A stretch of 64,000 nucleotides of DNA from Desulfobacter sp. (GTDB taxonomy: Bacteria > Desulfobacterota > Desulfobacteria > Desulfobacterales > Desulfobacteraceae): contig CP054837.1 of assembly GCA_028768525.1 (NCBI GenBank), positions 2,699,001-2,763,000 of the forward strand, given 5' to 3'. The notes beneath the pieces were generated by a model, which did not search any database, had not been told where the DNA came from, and worked only from the letters and a program-made list of their open reading frames with translations. The position numbers were made by a program, and so were the translations under genes. Positions 60,976 to 64,000 of this stretch are shown here, piece by piece. The stretch's first letter is position 1. Every line of letters starts with the position of its first letter.

Positions 60976-61188
60976 ATGTCAATAAAAAACAAGAGACCTT
61001 ATAAAATCTATTTAACACCCGGTAATGTTAATTTATTGCGAACGTATCTAAGCTCGGGGCGTGGTAAGGGCGGACTTTCGGGTTTTTTAGATAGGATAAT
61101 TAGTATTGTGGCCCAAGATATTAAAAACAATAAAAATATCTTAGAATTCAAACGAATTACAAGAATATTAACAAATCATTTAAACTAA
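60976..61188 (+). CDS. Small basic protein of the integration module
   Basis: 70 residues: MSIKNKRPYKIYLTPGNVNL, then GRGKGGLSGFLDRIISIVAQ. A ribbon-helix-helix-like pattern (strand YKIYLTP then helices) suggests a DNA-binding regulator. GGAGG is five bases upstream of the ATG. First gene of the block leading to the integrase; its 3' third was copied by the tandem duplication at 61098. Confidence 0.6.
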   Translation: MSIKNKRPYKIYLTPGNVNLLRTYLSSGRGKGGLSGFLDRIISIVAQDIKNNKNILEFKRITRILTNHLN

Positions 61189-61885
61189 TTGCGATAATTG
61201 GGGGAGCGCTGAAACTGGACGAAGCTAATATCAAATTAATTGCGGAAAGAATTTCTGAACGTTTGTTGTTTTCTCAGAACTGGCCAAGATGGATGAAACT
61301 TAAAGTTGCTATGAAATATTCGGGATATGGGAGGATGCAATTATTAACTCTTGTAGCTCAAAAAGAGATAATGGGCTGTCAAGATCCGGACTCTAAAAGA
61401 GGAGATTGGATTTTTGATAAAAACTCCATAGATGAATATCGATTATCACATTTTAATGACGATGAAAGGCAGAGAGCCTTGTCAATTTTAAAATTAGTAT
61501 TGTGGTCCAAGATACTAAAAACAATAAAAACGCCTTAGAATTCAAACGAATTACAAGAATATTAACAAATCATTTGAGCTAATTGTGAAGATTGGGGGAG
61601 CGCTAAAACTGGACGAAACTAATATCAAATTAATTGCGAAAGAAATTTCTGAACATTTGCTGTTTTCTAAGAATTGGCCAAGATGGATGAAACTTAAACT
61701 TGCTATGGAATATTCGGGATATGGGAGGTTGCAATTGTTAAATCTTGCAATTCAAAAAGAGATAGTAGGCTATCAAGATCCGGACTCTAAAAGAGGAGAT
61801 TGGGTTTTTGATAAGAACTCCATAGATGAATATCGATTATCACATTTTAATAACGATGAAAGCCAGATAGCATTGTCAATTTTAA
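61098..61885 (+). repeat. Tandem duplication, two units of 394 bp
   Basis: 61098-61491 and 61492-61885 are collinear with a constant offset of 394 bases. Each includes the 3' part of the small basic gene and one excisionase-like gene. Scattered differences show it is not brand new. Confidence 0.8.
61263..61538 (+). pseudogene. Excisionase-like protein, first copy (start lost)
   Basis: Related to the second copy through NWPRWMKLKVAMKYSGYGRM and GDWIFDKNSIDEYRLSHFN. The GTG start of the second copy is GCG here, so only a TTG further in (61263) is available. Its C-terminus runs into duplicated sequence (KLVLWSKILKTIKTP). Probably inactive or poorly made. Confidence 0.6.
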
Positions 61886-61896
61886 AATCACTGTAA
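61585..61896 (+). CDS. Excisionase/AlpA-like DNA-binding protein, second copy
   Basis: 103 residues with a GTG start. The centre WMKLKLAMEYSGYGRLQLLN then GDWVFDKNSIDEYRLS matches helix-turn-helix HTH_17 proteins, in which a short winged HTH contacts DNA; such proteins serve as excisionases (Xis, AlpA). It ends four bases before the integrase start, fitting a role as directionality factor. Confidence 0.7.
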   Translation: MKIGGALKLDETNIKLIAKEISEHLLFSKNWPRWMKLKLAMEYSGYGRLQLLNLAIQKEIVGYQDPDSKRGDWVFDKNSIDEYRLSHFNNDESQIALSILKSL

Positions 61897-61900
61897 TTTG

Positions 61901-62869
61901 ATGCCGCCAATGAGATTATATACACAACGAGGAATTTATTACATTGAGTTTTCAGGAGGCCAAAGAAGAAGCCTCCAGACTAGAGAGGCTAGAGAGGCAA
62001 AAAGGATTTTCAATGAAATCAAACGAGAACAGTTACGTGGAAACTTCATTAAGTTAAACACCAAATCCGGAATAAGCCTATCGGAATTTAAAGAAATCTA
62101 TATCAATGACCCCGAAAGATCGGATTTGTCTTCTGAAACGTTAAGAAGTGATGAATTTGCCCTGCGGAATCTTATCGAAGCCATAGGGGATATCAGACTG
62201 CAGAACATAAATAAAGGCCATATAATCACATTTAAGCAATCATGCTTGTCCCGTGGAAATAAACCAATTTCGGTGAATTCATACCTTCGACGTATTAAAG
62301 CGGCATTAAACTATGCTGTTGAAAATGAATACATGGATAAACCCCCTATGATTAAGCAAATAAAAATTAGCAAAAAAACGCCCAGATTCATATCTCCTGA
62401 TGATATTGATAAAATAATCAGCAGAGCCACTCAAAAAAAGCCAGAAATGGCCCGTATAATCATTTTTGCATTAAACACAGGGGCAAGGAGAGAAGAAATT
62501 ATAAAATGCAAGTATGAGCACATTAAAAACGGTTCTATCAAACTTTTTGGAAAGGGTAATAAGGAACGGTTGGTACCACTGATCTCGAATGCCAAAAAAG
62601 TACTAAAAAACAAAGATGTTGGAAAAATCTTCACCTACAAACATAAGTCGACCATTTCAAACTATTACAGAGAGATCACCAGGGCGGCTGGAGTAAAATC
62701 AAGATTTCATGATTTAAGGCATACTGCAGCCACCCACATGCTGTCCAAGGGCATGTCTATTGTCGCTGTTCAAAAGGTGCTGGGCCATTCAGATATTAGA
62801 ACGACACAGACATATGCCGATGTGTTACAAACGGTGCTCAAAAAAGAGATGGAAAAACTTGAAAAATGA
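61901..62869 (+). CDS. Tyrosine integrase of the island
   Basis: 322 residues from the ATG at 61901 (61910 also possible). The N-terminal arm-binding part is short (YTQRGIYYIEFSGGQRRSLQ), followed by a core-binding SAM-like domain (about 58-150) and the catalytic domain. R196 (NTGARREEI), K221 or K218 (GKGNKERLVPL), H270 and R273 (FHDLRHTAATHML), H296 (LGHSDIRTTQTY) and Y305 complete the active site. It reads toward attR 94 bases downstream, the usual position of an island integrase. It should recombine the tRNA-Thr 3' end. Confidence 0.93.
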   Translation: MPPMRLYTQRGIYYIEFSGGQRRSLQTREAREAKRIFNEIKREQLRGNFIKLNTKSGISLSEFKEIYINDPERSDLSSETLRSDEFALRNLIEAIGDIRLQNINKGHIITFKQSCLSRGNKPISVNSYLRRIKAALNYAVENEYMDKPPMIKQIKISKKTPRFISPDDIDKIISRATQKKPEMARIIIFALNTGARREEIIKCKYEHIKNGSIKLFGKGNKERLVPLISNAKKVLKNKDVGKIFTYKHKSTISNYYREITRAAGVKSRFHDLRHTAATHMLSKGMSIVAVQKVLGHSDIRTTQTYADVLQTVLKKEMEKLEK

Positions 62870-62902
62870 TATGGAGTATTCGAAAAACAAACTATATATT
62901 TT

Positions 62903-62921
62903 CCGCCTCAAATCCGCCTCA
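62903..62921 (+). repeat. Right copy of the island-end repeat
   Basis: CCGCCTCAAATCCGCCTCA, same orientation as 19693-19711; 41 bases inside attR. Confidence 0.45.
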
Positions 62922-62962
62922 CCTGCTTATAACCCACTGTAATTGTTTGACAGGGGTGCTAC

Positions 62963-63007
62963 CTCGTAATGATCAAGTCAGCGGTTCGACTCCGCTCACC
63001 GGCTCCA
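62963..63007 (+). repeat. attR core: copy of the tRNA-Thr 3' end
   Basis: 45 bp identical to 19555-19599. There is no 5' half of a tRNA, so this is the displaced original end of the gene. Confidence 0.92.
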
Positions 63008-63359
63008 AATACCAACCTCCCCCTAACTGTTTAATCGCCCCTAAAACAGTACGTTTCTGCAAGAAAAATGCAGAATTTTAAGCCCAAAACAACCGTAAAT
63101 AGGACTTCTTTTCGAGCTGAAGGATTGCATGAAACCTGAAATAGCCTGGGCCAACGTCCGGCTTGCCTCCTGGAATGAGCCGCAGGTGCCAGGGGAACCT
63201 TTTGGCATATTTTAATTCATAATTTTTGCCGTTGGATATATAGGGACTTTCCTATTGAAATTTATTATATTGCCTTGACTTTATATTAAGCAAATGAGAT
63301 TCAGGGGCTCAGTTATATTTAAATCTCAGAGTTCTATCTGATAATTCAAGGAGACTTCT
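63008..63359. other. Chromosomal intergenic region right of the island
   Basis: About 350 bases without a supported gene; probably the original downstream region of the tRNA-Thr gene. Confidence 0.5.
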
Positions 63360-63821
63360 ATGAAATCATCTATAAAAAGATTAACGCTACTTTTACTCTC
63401 TGTAAGCATGTTCGGCTGTGTGTCAGCATCCCAACACCAACAAAGCTTACATTCTACCAATGAAAAAGAAATGACCGTTGGTATTGTTCAAAAAGAAATC
63501 AAAAAAGGGATGAGCCAAGCAGATGTGGCTACTGCTTTAGGTTCTCCCAATATTGTTACAAAAGATGGAAATGGCAAAGAAACATGGATCTATGACAAAA
63601 TTGCCACAGAAGCATCATATTCCAATAGCAGCAGCAGTGTTGGAGGAGCTGCTGGTGGAGGTGGCGTTGCCGGAAGTGTTCTGTTGCTGGGATTGCTAAG
63701 TGGCAACCATTCACAATCGGCCGGAGCATACAGCTCTACTCAGAAGACACTAACAGTCGTCATCAAATATGATGATAATGGCTTGGTAGACGATTTCTCA
63801 TATCATTCAAGTAAATTTTAA
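63360..63821 (+). CDS. SmpA/OmlA (BamE)-like lipoprotein
   Basis: 153 residues. Lipoprotein signal KRLTLLLLSVSMFGC with the lipid-bearing Cys in FGC. The domain is BamE-like: IKKGMSQADVATALGSPNIV then GKETWIYDKI. A Gly-rich low-complexity insert (SVGGAAGGGGVAGSVLLLG) is in the middle. AAGGAG precedes the ATG. An outer-membrane lipoprotein of unknown role; not necessarily the BAM component. Confidence 0.7.
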   Translation: MKSSIKRLTLLLLSVSMFGCVSASQHQQSLHSTNEKEMTVGIVQKEIKKGMSQADVATALGSPNIVTKDGNGKETWIYDKIATEASYSNSSSSVGGAAGGGGVAGSVLLLGLLSGNHSQSAGAYSSTQKTLTVVIKYDDNGLVDDFSYHSSKF

Positions 63822-63831
63822 GGGTGGTATT

Positions 63832-64000
63832 ATGAAAAAACTGTCGATATTCTCTGTTTCATTGCTCCTCATCTTTCTATTTACTGGCTGTGTTTCCAAA
63901 CAAGCAAAACCCCAAAAATCTCAATTGCAAATCAGATCATTTCAAACAAAAACCTTTCAGACAACAGATATAAAACTGGCTATGAAAGCCATGTTAAATG
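63832..64000 (+). CDS. Lipoprotein, N-terminal part (cut by window edge)
   Basis: The first 56 codons: lipoprotein signal MKKLSIFSVSLLLIFLFTGC with Cys in FTGC, then SFQTKTFQTTDIKLAMKAML. It starts ten bases after the previous lipoprotein gene, with a GGGTGG upstream, so they are one operon. The last residues recall a family of small lipoproteins that contain FQT...AMK-type helices. Confidence 0.65.
   Translation, partial: MKKLSIFSVSLLLIFLFTGCVSKQAKPQKSQLQIRSFQTKTFQTTDIKLAMKAMLN

Larger units (their letters stand above)
19600..63007. mobile_element. 43.4 kb genomic island inserted at tRNA-Thr
   Basis: The segment lies between two 45-bp copies of the tRNA-Thr 3' end and has a tyrosine integrase gene just inside the right copy. 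Its contents are typical accessory DNA: duplicated RHS cassettes, many insertion sequences, HEPN, VapBC and kinase/phosphatase modules, a serine resolvase, and conjugation genes TraJ, TrbJ and TrbL with an RP4-like oriT. From 40 kb on the DNA is clearly AT-rich compared with the left flank. No relaxase and no VirB4/TrbE-type ATPase is found, so it is a mobilisable or degenerate element. A 19-bp sequence CCGCCTCAAATCCGCCTCA is also shared by both inner ends. Confidence 0.88.

Overview
The window reads as a chromosomal segment of a Gram-negative, anaerobic, probably sulfate-reducing member of the Desulfobacterales (old Deltaproteobacteria). This is inferred from the mix of Dpp-type ABC transport, a succinyl-CoA:acetate-type CoA-transferase, the GC-rich codon use of the left 19 kb, and the style of the mobile genes. 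No rRNA or single-copy marker is present, so the assignment is tentative.

Left chromosomal flank (1-19.6 kb). It starts with a truncated class III aminotransferase and a LysR regulator divergent from a carboxymuconolactone-decarboxylase-like gene. Next comes a DMT exporter overlapping a MocR-type regulator, with four GATACAA-type repeats upstream as a likely operator. An unusual one-component regulator (XRE helix-turn-helix fused to a TRAP-type solute-binding domain) then faces a seven-gene operon: substrate-binding protein, two permeases, YtcJ-like amidohydrolase, two ATPases, second amidohydrolase. On the opposite strand follow a NitT/SsuABC-like ABC operon and a CoA-transferase. The flank ends at a tRNA-Thr(CGU) gene.

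Genomic island (about 19.6-63.0 kb). The last 45 bp of the tRNA-Thr gene are repeated exactly at 62963-63007, and a tyrosine integrase gene lies just inside that copy, so a 43.4 kb island occupies the tRNA gene. Its left half carries a three-gene cassette twice in tandem (tail-fibre-like secreted protein, thrombospondin-type-3 protein, about 1,920-residue SpvB/FG-GAP/RHS protein). The long core is conserved, the C-terminal tips are unrelated, and each copy is followed by a small candidate immunity gene. The middle (40-48 kb) is a nest of IS5, IS21 and IS1380 copies and fragments. Embedded there are an Abi_2/AbiF HEPN gene preceded by a promoter, a structured RNA of about 90 nt and a terminator, and a tyrosine recombinase gene split by an intact IS21 element. 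At 47.9-51.3 kb lies a compact module of PP2C phosphatase, PD-(D/E)XK-like nuclease, an unrecognised 393-residue protein and a Ser/Thr kinase, a candidate undescribed defence system. The right part holds IS3 genes, a VapBC pair, a serine resolvase, iteron-like repeats, a TraJ gene beside an RP4-like oriT, TrbJ and TrbL, and the excision/integration module. No relaxase and no TrbB-I are seen, so the island looks mobilisable or decaying rather than self-transmissible.

Right flank (63.0-64.0 kb). Two small lipoprotein genes; the second runs off the window.

The two most notable items are the HEPN-protein/structured-RNA unit at 42.9-44.0 kb and the kinase-phosphatase-nuclease module at 47.9-51.3 kb.
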